From the NCBI RefSeq assembly GCF_001298735.1, contig NZ_CYSP01000005.1, positions 186,001 to 250,000 of the forward strand: 64,000 nt of DNA. Direction: 5' to 3'. This DNA comes from Propionispora sp. 2/2-37. Its GTDB lineage: Bacteria; Bacillota; Negativicutes; Propionisporales; Propionisporaceae. The translations under genes were made by a program, and so were the position numbers. The notes beneath the pieces are model-generated. The model was given only the letters and a program-made list of their open reading frames with translations, ran no database searches and had not been told where the DNA came from. This document shows positions 41,909 to 51,989 of the stretch, piece after piece. Within the stretch, counting starts at the first letter, position 1. Every line of letters starts with the position of its first letter.

Positions 41909-43264
41909 TTAGCGCATAAAGATAGATGGATCGCCGGCAATTTTTGTCAAATGCCCATTTTCCATAATGCCAAGTCGCTCCATTGCTTCCTCAAATTCTT
42001 TGATAGGATGTTTACCCAAAGCTTCTCTGATGGTGGCAATATCATGAAAGCTGGTTGTTTGGTTCATGAGCATGACGTCATCTGCCACCGGTATACCCAT
42101 AATAAACGTACATCCGGCAGTGGCGGCAAGCATTGCCAAATTATCCGAGTCATTTTGGTCGGAATTCATATGATTTGTATGACAGCAATCGATTCCCATC
42201 GGCAACCCGGAGAGTTTTCCCATGTAATGATCCTCTAAGCCGGCACGGCTGGTTTGCTTACCGTCATATAAGTACTCCGGCCCCATGAATCCGACGACTG
42301 TATTCACAAGGAAAGGGTGGTATTTTTTTGCCAAAGTATAGCAACGTGCTTCCAATGTCACTTGATCTGCTCCGTGATTGGCTTCTAAAGCCAGTTCAGA
42401 CCCCTGCCCTGTCTCAAAATACATGAAATTCGGACCGGTAGAGGACTTCTTTTCTTTCATGAGAGCATATGCCTCGTCCATCATGGCAATAGAAATACCA
42501 AAGCCCGTATTCGCGTCTTCCGTTCCCGCTAAACTTTGGAACATTAAGTCCATCGGAGCTCCGGCTTTTAGCGCAGCCATTTGTATGGTTATGTGTGATA
42601 ACACACAGTTTTGTGTAGGTATGTCCCATGTTAACATGAAATTTTTTAGTTCTTGCAATATAGTGATAGTCGAATGAACACTGCCGGAAGCCGGGTTGAC
42701 ACCAATGACAGCATCGCCAACGGCGTAGCTCATTCCTTCCATCGTGGAGGCCATGATTCCATCAATATCATCGCGGGCATTATTGGGTTGAAGTCTTCCG
42801 GCAAAAACTCCCGGGAGACCGATCGTCGTATTACAGGTAACTGGATTGATGATTTTCCGGGCAACATTGATTAAGTCCATATTGCCCATCAGTTTGGCTG
42901 TTCCAGCAATCATTTCCGCAGTCAATCCCGGCATGATTTTTTTTATTTTGCCTGGGGATTCGCGCAATAGATATTCGCGCAACTGCCCAACGGTCATGCT
43001 TTTGATTTTTTCATAAACCGTGTTATCCAGTAAATCCAGGCCAAGCCGGCTGATAGAATCCTTTTCTGGTGGAATAACAGGATTTTGTTTCAGTTCTTCT
43101 AAAGTTAATTCGGATAATACAACTTTGGCAGCAACGCGTTCTGCAGCAGTTTCAGCAGCAATTCCCGCCATTTGGTCACCGGTTTTTTCTTCGTTGGCCT
43201 TAGCCAACACATCTTTTGTATCACGAAAGTTATATCTTATGCCAAGCAGCGTTGTTCTCAACAT
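41909..43264 (-). CDS. eutB: Ethanolamine ammonia-lyase large subunit
   Basis: 451 residues, normal length. It begins with the YNFRDTKDVLAKANEEKTGD segment and contains GLPGVFAGRLQPNNARDDID, FMYFETGQGSELALEANHGA, GFMGPEYLYDGKQTSRAGLE and GIDCCHTNHMNSDQNDSDNL, all EutB landmarks including substrate and B12 contacts. GAGGTGG precedes the ATG. It is divergent from the AraC-like, permease and eutA genes. The B12 uptake genes 9 kb away supply the required cofactor. Confidence 0.96.
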   Translation of the reverse strand: MLRTTLLGIRYNFRDTKDVLAKANEEKTGDQMAGIAAETAAERVAAKVVLSELTLEELKQNPVIPPEKDSISRLGLDLLDNTVYEKIKSMTVGQLREYLLRESPGKIKKIMPGLTAEMIAGTAKLMGNMDLINVARKIINPVTCNTTIGLPGVFAGRLQPNNARDDIDGIMASTMEGMSYAVGDAVIGVNPASGSVHSTITILQELKNFMLTWDIPTQNCVLSHITIQMAALKAGAPMDLMFQSLAGTEDANTGFGISIAMMDEAYALMKEKKSSTGPNFMYFETGQGSELALEANHGADQVTLEARCYTLAKKYHPFLVNTVVGFMGPEYLYDGKQTSRAGLEDHYMGKLSGLPMGIDCCHTNHMNSDQNDSDNLAMLAATAGCTFIMGIPVADDVMLMNQTTSFHDIATIREALGKHPIKEFEEAMERLGIMENGHLTKIAGDPSIFMR

Positions 43265-43446
43265 TATTTTCCACCTCGGTCCACAATCAGTATGTTTATA
43301 ATAGTACAGGATTAAAGAAAATTAAATAGAATAAATCGGAAATTGAAGAAGCTGTCAACCTTGTGTTGAGAATGACTTAATGATATAATCACAACTAAAA
43401 TAATTGACAGTTGGTAAATCATTTTACTAATTTTTTGTGCTATGGC

Positions 43447-43492
43447 AGCCACATTTTCCGCAAGGGAAAGGATGGCTTTTTTTGTTTTTTAG
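43447..43492 (+). terminator. Stem-loop terminator in the leader of the AraC gene
   Basis: AGCCA (43447) with TGGCT (43473), with an inner TTTTCC/GGGAAA stem and a T-rich tail. It lies about 75 bp before the AraC start, so it may be an attenuator rather than the end of a gene. Confidence 0.55.
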
Positions 43493-43566
43493 CAAGATTG
43501 AAGATTGCTTTTGATGAAAAGTATTAATTTATTATCGCAGAAGTTTTTTAGACTGGAAGTGAAAGC

Positions 43567-44411
43567 ATGAAGATCAAAAATATAAATTATGTTGCATTTC
43601 AACCCGGTTTCGAGAAATTCGCCAATACTTATCATGGTTTTATTCCAGCGCGAGATAGTTTTCTTCAGCAAAATGTTTCGGATTTTTATGAGATAAAAAA
43701 TGGGAATTTTTCTGAGAAATCCATTGTCACAATACCGGATGGTTGTACGGATATTATGTTTGCGTTTGATGGTAATGACATGAAGATTTATATTAGTACC
43801 GGAGTCCGGGTAATTAAGAAATTTTACTTTGGATCATTGGCGTATTTGTTTGGTATCCGTTTTAAACCGGGTTGTACGTATCACATCTTTCGTGAAAAAA
43901 TAAAAAAATTTGTGCACAAGCCGGTGAATGCCAATCATATTTTGAAAGATAGCCATATGATTGCCGAAAAGATGGCTTTATCTAAAAATTTCAATGAACG
44001 TATCCGGATTGGGGAAGAATATCTTAAGAAAAATTTGCTGGAACAATCTATGCAGGGAAATTTACTCGATTATTGTGTAAAAAGCATCTGTGATGCGAAT
44101 GGTAACATGCAAGTTACAAACTTTCAGCAGACACGGGATATACGACTCGCTATATAAACCAATTATTTGGTGATTACGTAGGACTTTCTCCCAAGATATT
44201 TTGTGAAGTTGTTCGCATGCAGCATGCGATGAGGAATATCAAGAAAGCGGCCTATTTGTCTTTTGCCGATATTGCCAATAATTCCGGCTATGCGGATCAA
44301 TCGCATATGAACCGGAATTTCAAAAAGTACATATTGCATAATACAAGCATAGTAAAAAAAGATAGTTTTCTTACCTTGACGAAAAATGTCGATCAAATAT
44401 CCTTTTTGTAA
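43567..44411 (+). pseudogene. AraC-family regulator, frameshifted near the HTH
   Basis: From 43567 the frame codes for an AraC N-terminal sensing domain (FGIRFKPGCTYHIFREKIKK, VTIPDGCTDIMFAF) and stops at 44157. The continuing homology is in another frame: LSADTGYTTRYINQLFGDYV, LSPKIFCEVVRMQHAM, then FADIANNSGYADQSHMNRNF, the two HTH motifs of AraC. The switch falls in the AAA run at 44118-44120; one lost A would restore one 281-residue protein. The gene adjoins eutBC and eutA, so it probably was the local ethanolamine regulator. A sequencing error is possible. Confidence 0.75.
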
Positions 44412-44472
44412 AACAGTTCTGTTTTGTTCTAGTCTAGCTCTATAGCTGCCGTTAGAATAACATATAAGCAAT

Positions 44473-44517
44473 GGCGCTTCCCAAGATGACAACAGTTGGG
44501 AAGCGCCTCTATTTTTT
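44473..44517 (+). terminator. Terminator directly before the permease ribosome site
   Basis: GGCGCTTCCCAA (44473-44484) pairs with TTGGGAAGCGCC (44496-44507), followed by TCTATTTTTT. AAGGAGATGG of the next gene follows at once, leaving no room for a promoter in between. Confidence 0.8.
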
Positions 44518-44531
44518 AAGGAGATGGTGAT

Positions 44532-46028
44532 ATGGGAACTGACGCTAACCCCAATAAGCTGGTACGAGTGCTCGGCTTATCAGAATGCATTACCATTACC
44601 GCAGGAGCGGTTATTGGTGTTGGGTTATTTACTGTGGGTGCTTCTACAGTAGGAATTATGGGAAGTTCAGTTATTTTAGCAACGCTCATTGCCTTTTTAC
44701 TGATTTTGTGGCCGGCGGCCATATACGGTGAATTAGGCGCTGCGCTTCCCTATGCAGGTGGAACTTACGCTTATGCCAAGAGAGGAATTAATTATCCCAC
44801 GGCAATATTTTGCAGTTGGCATTACACGGTGGCGCAAATAGGCATAGGCGGCGCAGAATCCTTAGCTTTTGCCAACTATTTTGGATGGCTCCTGAAAGGA
44901 TTGGGCATTTCGTGGGAAATTGACAGCCGTGTATTAGCTTGTATATTAATGCTATTTTTTGTATTTATTAATTACCGTGGTATTAAAATAGCCGGTAAGT
45001 TACAGAATTTTTTCATGTTCTTTTTTTGGGCAGGCTCACTTATCTGGTTTGCCATGGTTTTAAGAAATATAGATTTTGGTGTATTCTTACCGATATTTTC
45101 AGGTATTCCGGGAGAAGTAACAGCATTTGCCAAAGTTGTGGTAATGGTATGGTGGTGCTTTGCCGGGTTTGAAACCGCAGTTGGTATGGGGGCGGAAATA
45201 AAATTCCCACAAATAACAATCCCACGTGCGTTGACTTTGTCGCCGTTAATCGTTTTTGGAGTGAATGCTCTATTTCAATGGTTCCTCCTGGGCATCACTC
45301 CTTTGGCAGAGCAGGCATCATTAGCCGCTGCGGAGGCTCCCTTTGCCACCGCCATGCAAATTGCCGGTATTGCTGGAGTTCCTTTTGTAGTTTTATGTTT
45401 AACAATAACACTGGGCGGGGATTTTTCGACGATGAATCCTTGTGTAGCCGGTCCGGCACGCTATATGTATGTAATGGCCCAGGATAAATGCTTTCCCTCC
45501 GTATTTGGCAAAATACACCCCCAATATAAAAGTCCATATATTTCCGTATTGGTTGTTGGTGCGGTAGCAATGCTGTTGATACTTACCGATTCTATCCCGA
45601 TCATAGCTGCTATGTGTGCGTTCTCACAAATGGTATGCTATATCATAGGCTTTATATCCTATTTGGGGCTTTATAAGAAAGAACCGGAATTAAAACGCCC
45701 TTATCAGGTCCCTGCAGGGAAATTGGGTGCGGTGATTAGTATAATAGCGTATTTGATTTTAATGGTTCTTGCTGTGGACTGGAGTGCATTGCCTTATAAT
45801 ATAGGCTTGTCTGTTTTGTGTATACTCTACTATTTATTGGCAGTTAGACAAAAACATAATGCGTATCAGGAATCAGTAGAAGATGATTTTTCTTCCATGC
45901 CGGATATGATACCAACAGTTGAGGAAAAAAACGAACTGGATAGGCAATATAAAAAGTGGCGCATTGGATCGTATAGTGTGTTCTGCTTTGGTATGCTTTT
46001 GTTCGTGATTGGCTATATATACCGTTAA
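44532..46028 (+). CDS. APC-family permease, probable ethanolamine importer
   Basis: 498 residues with 12 or so membrane spans. The APC start is seen in ITITAGAVIGVGLFTVGAST, followed by AALPYAGGTYAYAKRGINYP and FAGFETAVGMGAEIKFPQIT. The C-terminus has an extra hydrophobic segment after a cytoplasmic stretch. Position between the AraC regulator and eutA suggests that it brings in ethanolamine. The family also includes amino acid permeases, so the substrate is inferred. The ribosome site AAGGAGATGG lies right after a terminator, so expression must depend on read-through. Confidence 0.8.
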   Translation: MGTDANPNKLVRVLGLSECITITAGAVIGVGLFTVGASTVGIMGSSVILATLIAFLLILWPAAIYGELGAALPYAGGTYAYAKRGINYPTAIFCSWHYTVAQIGIGGAESLAFANYFGWLLKGLGISWEIDSRVLACILMLFFVFINYRGIKIAGKLQNFFMFFFWAGSLIWFAMVLRNIDFGVFLPIFSGIPGEVTAFAKVVVMVWWCFAGFETAVGMGAEIKFPQITIPRALTLSPLIVFGVNALFQWFLLGITPLAEQASLAAAEAPFATAMQIAGIAGVPFVVLCLTITLGGDFSTMNPCVAGPARYMYVMAQDKCFPSVFGKIHPQYKSPYISVLVVGAVAMLLILTDSIPIIAAMCAFSQMVCYIIGFISYLGLYKKEPELKRPYQVPAGKLGAVISIIAYLILMVLAVDWSALPYNIGLSVLCILYYLLAVRQKHNAYQESVEDDFSSMPDMIPTVEEKNELDRQYKKWRIGSYSVFCFGMLLFVIGYIYR

Positions 46029-46101
46029 TTATGAATCGCTCCGGCATACGATGCAGTTGTTTGCATCGTATGCTGGTATTTTAACTTTGTGAGTGGATGC
46101 A

Positions 46102-47490
46102 ATGAAAAGCGAACTGTTAAGCGTAGGAATGGATATAGGAACATCGACTTCACAACTAATTTTTAGTCGTTTATTGCTGGAGAATGTAGCGACTACGTCG
46201 GTACCGGAAGTGAGGATTCTCAGCAAAACGGTCATTTACAAAAGTAAAATTTATAGTACACCGCTTACAGCAGAGGGCCTTATTGATGTTCATGCTTTAA
46301 AAAATTTTATTGCTGCCGAATACCGGCAAGCAAAAATAAGTAAAGAGACTATTGCTACAGGGGCAATTATCCTTACAGGAGAAACTTCCCGTAAGGATAA
46401 TGCGCAGCAAGCGCTACATGCGTTAGCAGATTTCGCAGGGGATTTTGTGGTAGCAGCAGCCGGACCTGATTTGGAAGCGATTTTAGCAGGGTGTGGTGCC
46501 GGGGCAAAACATATTTCTAGAAAAAATACCGGAAATGTAATGAATTTTGATATTGGTGGTGGAACCACTAATGCTGCTATATTTTATGATGGGAATGTTA
46601 TCGATGTATTTGCTCTGGATATAGGTGGACGTACAGTAAAATTTGATAAACAAGGGAATATAACATATATTTCAAACCGTTTATCATCTTTCCTTGCAGA
46701 ACGGGGATTGCATTTACAGATAGGAAATAAAGCGATTCTCAGTGAATTGAAGCAACTAACCGATGCGATGGCCCGAATTTTATCCTGCCTAATTAAGGGG
46801 AAAAAATTATCCTTGGCTGAAAAATCATTATTTATCAATCATACCTGTCAGGGGATAGTGGCGGATACTTATATGTTTTCCGGCGGTGTAGCGGAATTCA
46901 TTTATAGTGATTATATAATTGAGACTTTGGATGATGTTATGGTATACGGAGATATTGGACCGCTTTTAGGTGTTTCCATTAGAGAAGCCCTTGGCACAAA
47001 GGCGCTGATTCCTAACGAAAAAATAAGAGCTACCGTGATCGGAGCAGGAAGTCATTCTGTAAAATTAAGTGGCTCCACAGTATGTTTTGCTGAAGAAGCT
47101 CTTCCGTTAAAGAATATACCTGTTTTGAAACTGAATGAGTGCGAAATGTCTGCAATGACGAAAAATATTAAACGCAAGGCAAATTATTACGGCAATGTGC
47201 CGTTAGCAGTCGCTTTTTCGGGCAGTAATGCTCCTGCTTATTCAGAGATAAAAAAGATCGCGACGGAAATAATAGAAGGAATGACAGGCAATTCCCATAT
47301 AGTCATAGTGATTGTGGAACACGATTTTGCCAAAGCGTTGGGGTTGGTATTGCGGAATCTATTGAATAAACAAAAACAAGTGATTTGTCTTGATCAAATC
47401 AGTGTAGAAGATGGAGATTATATTGATATTGGAAAGCCTGCAGCAGAAGTAGTACCGGTTGTGGTTAAGACATTGATATTTAAAAGTTGA
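46102..47490 (+). CDS. eutA: Ethanolamine ammonia-lyase reactivating factor EutA
   Basis: 462 residues from the ATG at 46102; an in-frame GTG at 46093 is also possible. The ATPase-type start SVGMDIGTSTSQLIFSRLLL, then TTSVPEVRILSKTVIYKS, TGAIILTGETSRKDNAQQAL and NFDIGGGTTNAAIFYDGNVI are EutA landmarks (actin-like fold). It exchanges damaged cobalamin in EutBC using ATP. The typical C-terminal segment ending QISVEDGDYIDIGKPAAEVV is present. It completes a minimal eut set, with a terminator at 47573. Confidence 0.93.
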   Translation: MKSELLSVGMDIGTSTSQLIFSRLLLENVATTSVPEVRILSKTVIYKSKIYSTPLTAEGLIDVHALKNFIAAEYRQAKISKETIATGAIILTGETSRKDNAQQALHALADFAGDFVVAAAGPDLEAILAGCGAGAKHISRKNTGNVMNFDIGGGTTNAAIFYDGNVIDVFALDIGGRTVKFDKQGNITYISNRLSSFLAERGLHLQIGNKAILSELKQLTDAMARILSCLIKGKKLSLAEKSLFINHTCQGIVADTYMFSGGVAEFIYSDYIIETLDDVMVYGDIGPLLGVSIREALGTKALIPNEKIRATVIGAGSHSVKLSGSTVCFAEEALPLKNIPVLKLNECEMSAMTKNIKRKANYYGNVPLAVAFSGSNAPAYSEIKKIATEIIEGMTGNSHIVIVIVEHDFAKALGLVLRNLLNKQKQVICLDQISVEDGDYIDIGKPAAEVVPVVVKTLIFKS

Positions 47491-47572
47491 TAGTAACGGA
47501 ATTTGTAGGCTTAGGTAATTTAATGCCGTAAATCCTCATTGTATTCGGGAAGAATAGATGATGACATTCCTC

Positions 47573-47612
47573 GTGATAGGTTATAGATCATGGGGAGTGT
47601 CTTTTCCTTTTT
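47573..47612 (+). terminator. Terminator after eutA
   Basis: GACATTCC pairs with GGAGTGTC (one G-T pair) around a 13-base loop, followed by TTTTCCTTTTT. Confidence 0.8.
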
Positions 47613-47738
47613 CGGCCGTTTAATCCCTGAGCATTATAGGACACCAACCTGGTGAATTATGAACGGTTGCGAAGGAGTTAGCTATATAGTGTCGTACTAA
47701 AATAATGGTGGAGTTGACGGTGCAAAATTATTAAATAT

Positions 47739-47771
47739 AAAATGAGGAAATGATCGTGTTCGCCTCATTTT
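47739..47771. other. Stem-loop just before the PucR gene
   Basis: AAAATGAGG pairs with CCTCATTTT around a 15-base loop, 17 bp before the PucR start. It could be a terminator for upstream reading or a protein-binding site. The rest of 47613-47738 shows nothing I can assign. Confidence 0.5.
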
Positions 47772-47787
47772 AGGAACGGATAGGGTT

Positions 47788-48999
47788 ATGGCAGTTCGCT
47801 GTATGGATCTTATGGAACTACAGACATTTCAACAACTTTCTTTGGTAGGCGGGATGGGCGGCCTGGACAGGATCGTGCGCTGCCCGTATGTAACACTGAC
47901 GAATTCGATTGCCAAGTGGGTCCGCGGCGGTGAATTGATGTTTGTCTCCGGGATAGACCTGCGCTGCAGTGAGGAAGAACTATATAATCTTCTCCATGAA
48001 AGCTATACCAAGAATTTAGCGGGAGTCGTGATTCTGGTTCGCGCAGAAGATACGGATGGCATTTCGCCGCAATTGATTGAGCTGGCAAATCAATTCTGTT
48101 TGCCTTTATTTTCGATGCCGTATGAACTTCCGCTTGTAGAAATAATTGAAGAAATCAACAATTTCATTATTCAAACCAAATTAAAAGAGCAGTTTGACAA
48201 TGAACTGATGTTGATGCTGTTTGATTCTAACGGAGTCGATACCGATGCGGTGATTGCCCGGGGGACTTATTATCACTATAATCTGACAGGTTCACACTGC
48301 GTTGCTGTGATCTCCATGCAAAACATACAAGCTAGCTTTCGTACCGATGAATTTATGTTAGTCGAAAAGGCTATGAAATATATGGAGTCGGTGCGGAGCC
48401 TTATTGCTTTTATTTGCAGGAACAACGGCTGGCAGGTGCTGTCAATGGTCGGTTCCGGTTCCGTCATTTTGTTGTTGCCGTTCGCCACCCGCCAAGCGGT
48501 TACGGCGATGTTGTCTGAAATTAAAAAGCAAATTGTCAAGAATTTCGATAGTCCCTGCATTCAGATTGGTGTAGGGCAGGAATATGAGCATTTAAACGAG
48601 GTAAAGCGAAGCCGGCTGGAAGCGGAGCGAGCGGTTCTGGCGGTTGACGAGCAACATGACGGCATTGTTTTCTATCAGGATCTGGGGATGTATAAAGTGC
48701 TGTTTGAAGTAGGCAATGAGGCTGTCCTGCAAAACTATGTCGAAGAAATATTGGGAAAAGTGCTAACGTACGATAAAGAAAATCATACCCACCTTCTGGA
48801 AACATTAGCGGTATATTTAACAGAAAACTGTAATCTGGTTCGAACGGCGGAACGGCTGTATATTCATCGAAATTCCCTGGTCTATCGTATCCGCAAGCTG
48901 GAAGAAGTCACCGGCTATGATTTCTCTTTGGCCGGGATTCGCGATTGCTGTAGACAGGCTATCCTTGTAGCAAATTTTTTAAATAAGAAGTTTAGGTAA
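47788..48999 (+). CDS. PucR-family purine/pyrimidine catabolism regulator
   Basis: 403 residues. The PucR N-terminal domain (VRGGELMFVSGIDLRCSEEE, then LANQFCLPLFSMPYELPLVE) is followed by a GGDEF-like middle domain and the C-terminal HTH_30: LETLAVYLTENCNLVRTAER, then LYIHRNSLVYRIRKLEEVTG. PucR-type proteins sense nucleobase or related metabolites. The downstream genes encode cytosine deaminase and cytosine permease, so it likely activates them. GATAGGG is the ribosome site before the ATG. Its ligand is unknown. Confidence 0.85.
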   Translation: MAVRCMDLMELQTFQQLSLVGGMGGLDRIVRCPYVTLTNSIAKWVRGGELMFVSGIDLRCSEEELYNLLHESYTKNLAGVVILVRAEDTDGISPQLIELANQFCLPLFSMPYELPLVEIIEEINNFIIQTKLKEQFDNELMLMLFDSNGVDTDAVIARGTYYHYNLTGSHCVAVISMQNIQASFRTDEFMLVEKAMKYMESVRSLIAFICRNNGWQVLSMVGSGSVILLLPFATRQAVTAMLSEIKKQIVKNFDSPCIQIGVGQEYEHLNEVKRSRLEAERAVLAVDEQHDGIVFYQDLGMYKVLFEVGNEAVLQNYVEEILGKVLTYDKENHTHLLETLAVYLTENCNLVRTAERLYIHRNSLVYRIRKLEEVTGYDFSLAGIRDCCRQAILVANFLNKKFR

Positions 49000-49053
49000 A
49001 GAATTTGTTCTTTTCGTACAAGCAAGCCGGCTATTTTTAGTATGCATCGTACG

Positions 49054-49082
49054 GTGACTGCGCTAAGCAGCTGCTATATAAT
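49054..49082 (+). promoter_or_regulatory. Promoter of codA
   Basis: GTGACT (49054-49059), 17 bases, TATAAT (49077-49082), giving a leader of about 70 bases to the codA start. Confidence 0.6.
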
Positions 49083-49161
49083 AGGTACAAATTATTCTCA
49101 TGCTGCTTACGCTTGGTTGTGCCTGAATTCTTAGCGGCATAGTTGTCTACGGGGGAGTTTT

Positions 49162-50400
49162 ATGCTGATAAAAAACGCGAAGCTTAGAGGAAAACAGGGA
49201 TTATGGCAAATCCTCATACAAAACGGCAGTTTTGTCGAGATTGCAGAACAAATTGCCGGCAATGAGGAAGACGTGTTGGACGCAGGCGGTAAACTGGTGA
49301 TTCCGCCCTATGTGGAACCGCATATTCATTTGGACTGTGTGTTTACCGCAGGCGAGCCCAGATGGAATGAAAGCGGCACGCTGTTTGAGGGAATTGAACT
49401 TTGGGCCGAACGAAAAAAAATGATTACCATCGATGATGTCAAGAAAAGGGCCAAAAAGGCCATTCAATTGCAGATTTCCCAGGGAATACAATTTGTTCGC
49501 AGCCATGTGGATACCACAGATCCTGAATTGACAGCCCTGAAAGCCCTGCTGGAAGTGAAAAAAGAGGTTCAGGAATTTGTTGATTTGCAATTGGTAGCTT
49601 TTCCTCAGGAAGGGATTCTATCGTTCCCTCGGGGAAGCGAATTGCTGGAACAAGCCGTAAAACTGGGGGCAGATGTTGTCGGGGCCATTCCCCATTATGA
49701 ATTTACACGGGAATATGGTGTGGAATCGGTAAAAATCGCTGTAGCACTTGCGGAAAAGTACGGGAAACTGGTTGATATTCATTGTGATGAGATTGATGAT
49801 CCCAGTTCGCGCTTTTTAGAAACCGTAGCAGCCGAGGCGCAGCGGCTGGGCTTAAAGGAAAGAGTATCGGCAAGTCATACCACCGCCATGCATTCCTACA
49901 ATAATCCGTATGCGCATAAGCTGTTCCGGCTCCTGCAGCTGGCTGCCATCAATATTATTTCTTGTCCTACCGAAAACATCCATTTGCAGGGACGCTTTGA
50001 TACCTTTCCGAAGCGTCGGGGGATGACCAGAGTTAAGGAATTGGTCCAGAGCAACATTAATGTCGCCATTGCCCAGGATTCTATTATGGATCCCTGGTAT
50101 CCTTTGGGAACCAATCATCCGCTGCGGGAATTAGATATGTGCATCCATGTGTGCCAAATGATGGGATATGGGGAAATCATTCGTTCACTGGACTTAGTGA
50201 CGGAAAACGGTGCGAAAGCATTGCGGGTAGAGCATGAATACGGCATTGAACCCGGAAAACCGGCTAATTTGCTGATCCTGGATGCGGAAGATGAATTTGA
50301 CGCCATACGCAATTTGTCCTGCGTACTGTATTCCATCCGTAAAGGCAAGGTGATTCTCAAGAGAATACCTGCCCAGACCGACATGCAGAGGATAAGCTAA
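49162..50400 (+). CDS. codA: Cytosine deaminase
   Basis: 412 residues. The metal-binding HIHLDC at about residue 55, [55 protein letters not shown] and [18 protein letters not shown] are CodA landmarks in an amidohydrolase barrel. It converts cytosine to uracil and ammonia in the cytoplasm. GGGGGAG lies before the ATG. It is followed 100 bp later by codB. Isocytosine or other rings are possible substrates for relatives, but neighbours support cytosine. Confidence 0.93.
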   Translation: MLIKNAKLRGKQGLWQILIQNGSFVEIAEQIAGNEEDVLDAGGKLVIPPYVEPHIHLDCVFTAGEPRWNESGTLFEGIELWAERKKMITIDDVKKRAKKAIQLQISQGIQFVRSHVDTTDPELTALKALLEVKKEVQEFVDLQLVAFPQEGILSFPRGSELLEQAVKLGADVVGAIPHYEFTREYGVESVKIAVALAEKYGKLVDIHCDEIDDPSSRFLETVAAEAQRLGLKERVSASHTTAMHSYNNPYAHKLFRLLQLAAINIISCPTENIHLQGRFDTFPKRRGMTRVKELVQSNINVAIAQDSIMDPWYPLGTNHPLRELDMCIHVCQMMGYGEIIRSLDLVTENGAKALRVEHEYGIEPGKPANLLILDAEDEFDAIRNLSCVLYSIRKGKVILKRIPAQTDMQRIS

Positions 50401-50502
50401 TAAAACGAATATCTATAATTTATGACAATGAAGTCATGGTAAAGCATACGCTTGGACCATGACTTTCTTAATGATTATGTTACTATGGGAGGTTTTATTT
50501 GT

Positions 50503-51888
50503 ATGAGTGAAGTGAACACTAGTTTTTCCACGCCGCCGGCGAAAGAGTACAGTGCGGTTGAACCTGTTGCGATGCAGGACCGCAATATGGATTCTTGGGA
50601 TATGTTTGCCACCTGGATTGGGGCCAATGCCAACAACGGAACCTGGTACGTCGGCGGTGTGATTGCCGCTACCTGCTTCATACCGTCGCTATATGTGACG
50701 GCCCTGGCAAACCCTATTGCCTACATCATTATGGCACTTGTAGGGTTTATCGGGTTTAAAGTAGGTGTTTCGACAATGGCCCTCACCCGGTTTACCTTTG
50801 GAATCAAAGGCAGTTTCCTGCCTTCCTTGTTAAACACCACCCAATTCATCGGCTGGACAGCGGTGAATACCTATATTGCGGCAATTTCGGTAAGTTTTGT
50901 GCTAAAGGAATTGTTTGGCTGGCCGGCTCTCGGCGAACCGGGCGGCAATAGCACCATGTTAGCAGGCATTGTGATTATGAGCGTATTGCATCTTATTTCT
51001 ATTGCCGCCGGCCATAATTCGGTGAAGCTCGTGGAACGCATCGGTGTCGGGCTGGTTCTTTTACTGGCTGTCTGGGAAACGGTGGTGGTTTTTCAACAGG
51101 TGTCTTTAAGTCAAATCCTGGCCTGGAAACCTCCGGCGGATAAAGTGCTTCCGTTTGGATCGGCCATGGATATCATGGCGGCCTTCAGCCTGGGCTGGGT
51201 GCCGGCCATTGCCGAATTTACCCGCTATTGTAAAACGAAAACCTCAGCTACCTGGATACCCATGATTGGCGCTAATATCGGACTGTTCTGGTTTACACTG
51301 ATTGGCAGTGTGGTTACCATCGGAGTTGCGATTTCGACCGGGAACTATGACCCGAATAATTCCGACCCCAGCGGCATTGTAAGCAAGCTGGGTTTGGGAA
51401 TCGTGGCATTTTTAGTTATTATTATTACCAGCACCACCGCCAACGCCATCAATTTAATGGCGGCGGGAATTTCTTTGACCAATATGACTGCAAAAGTGAA
51501 AGCTCTTCCGGCCTTATGGGCGGTAACGTTGATTGCGGCCATTGTTACTACGATACCATTATTTATAGGAAGCTTTTTGCATTCCTTTATTCTGTTCCTG
51601 GACTATATTGGCATGGTGTTTGGCCCGGTTTTTGCGATTGTAATCGTTAATTATTATCTTGTAAATGCCAGGCAGTACACGGTCTCCGATGTTGATCAAA
51701 AGGATGGGCGCTATTGGTTTACCGGTGGTTTTAATTGGCGGGCTATCCTTGTTTGGTTAATTGGCGTTGTTTCTTTCCTATTCTTGCGGGAGGTTTCCAT
51801 ATGTGTAGAAACCATCGGGGCCACTTATCCGGCAATGCTGCTTACCGGTGTGATCTATTATTTCGCCGCTAAAAGCCGGAATGAATAA
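50503..51888 (+). CDS. codB: Cytosine permease CodB (NCS1 family)
   Basis: 461 residues from the ATG at 50503 (GGGAGG upstream); the frame from 50452 lacks a ribosome site. NCS1 motifs: DSWDMFATWIGANANNGTWY, VGVSTMALTRFTFGIKGSFL, SLLNTTQFIGWTAVNTYIAA, and FSLGWVPAIAEFTRYCKTKT. Twelve spans are expected. It imports cytosine by Na+ or H+ symport for the deaminase encoded upstream. The gene order pucR, codA, codB forms a compact cytosine-use locus. Confidence 0.92.
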   Translation: MSEVNTSFSTPPAKEYSAVEPVAMQDRNMDSWDMFATWIGANANNGTWYVGGVIAATCFIPSLYVTALANPIAYIIMALVGFIGFKVGVSTMALTRFTFGIKGSFLPSLLNTTQFIGWTAVNTYIAAISVSFVLKELFGWPALGEPGGNSTMLAGIVIMSVLHLISIAAGHNSVKLVERIGVGLVLLLAVWETVVVFQQVSLSQILAWKPPADKVLPFGSAMDIMAAFSLGWVPAIAEFTRYCKTKTSATWIPMIGANIGLFWFTLIGSVVTIGVAISTGNYDPNNSDPSGIVSKLGLGIVAFLVIIITSTTANAINLMAAGISLTNMTAKVKALPALWAVTLIAAIVTTIPLFIGSFLHSFILFLDYIGMVFGPVFAIVIVNYYLVNARQYTVSDVDQKDGRYWFTGGFNWRAILVWLIGVVSFLFLREVSICVETIGATYPAMLLTGVIYYFAAKSRNE

Positions 51889-51941
51889 GCACGAAGAACA
51901 TAGTGCAAAAGTTCTAAATATGTTTAGATTTGTTCACAGTA

Positions 51942-51970
51942 TTGACATATTTTATCATGCAAACTAAAAT
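51942..51970 (+). promoter_or_regulatory. Promoter of the B12 riboswitch-btuB transcript
   Basis: TTGACA (51942-51947), 17 bases, TAAAAT (51965-51970), upstream of the riboswitch. Confidence 0.85.
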
Positions 51971-51989
51971 GAAAACAGATATTATGCAA

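Noticed and set aside
43447..44517. ANTAR-type double hairpin for EutV antitermination
   Set aside because: The stems have large loops without the A1/G4 hexaloop pattern, and no EutVW genes are present.
41125..47490. Ethanolamine bacterial microcompartment
   Set aside because: Only eutB, eutC, eutA, a permease and a regulator are present; no shell or eutE/eutD genes adjoin them.
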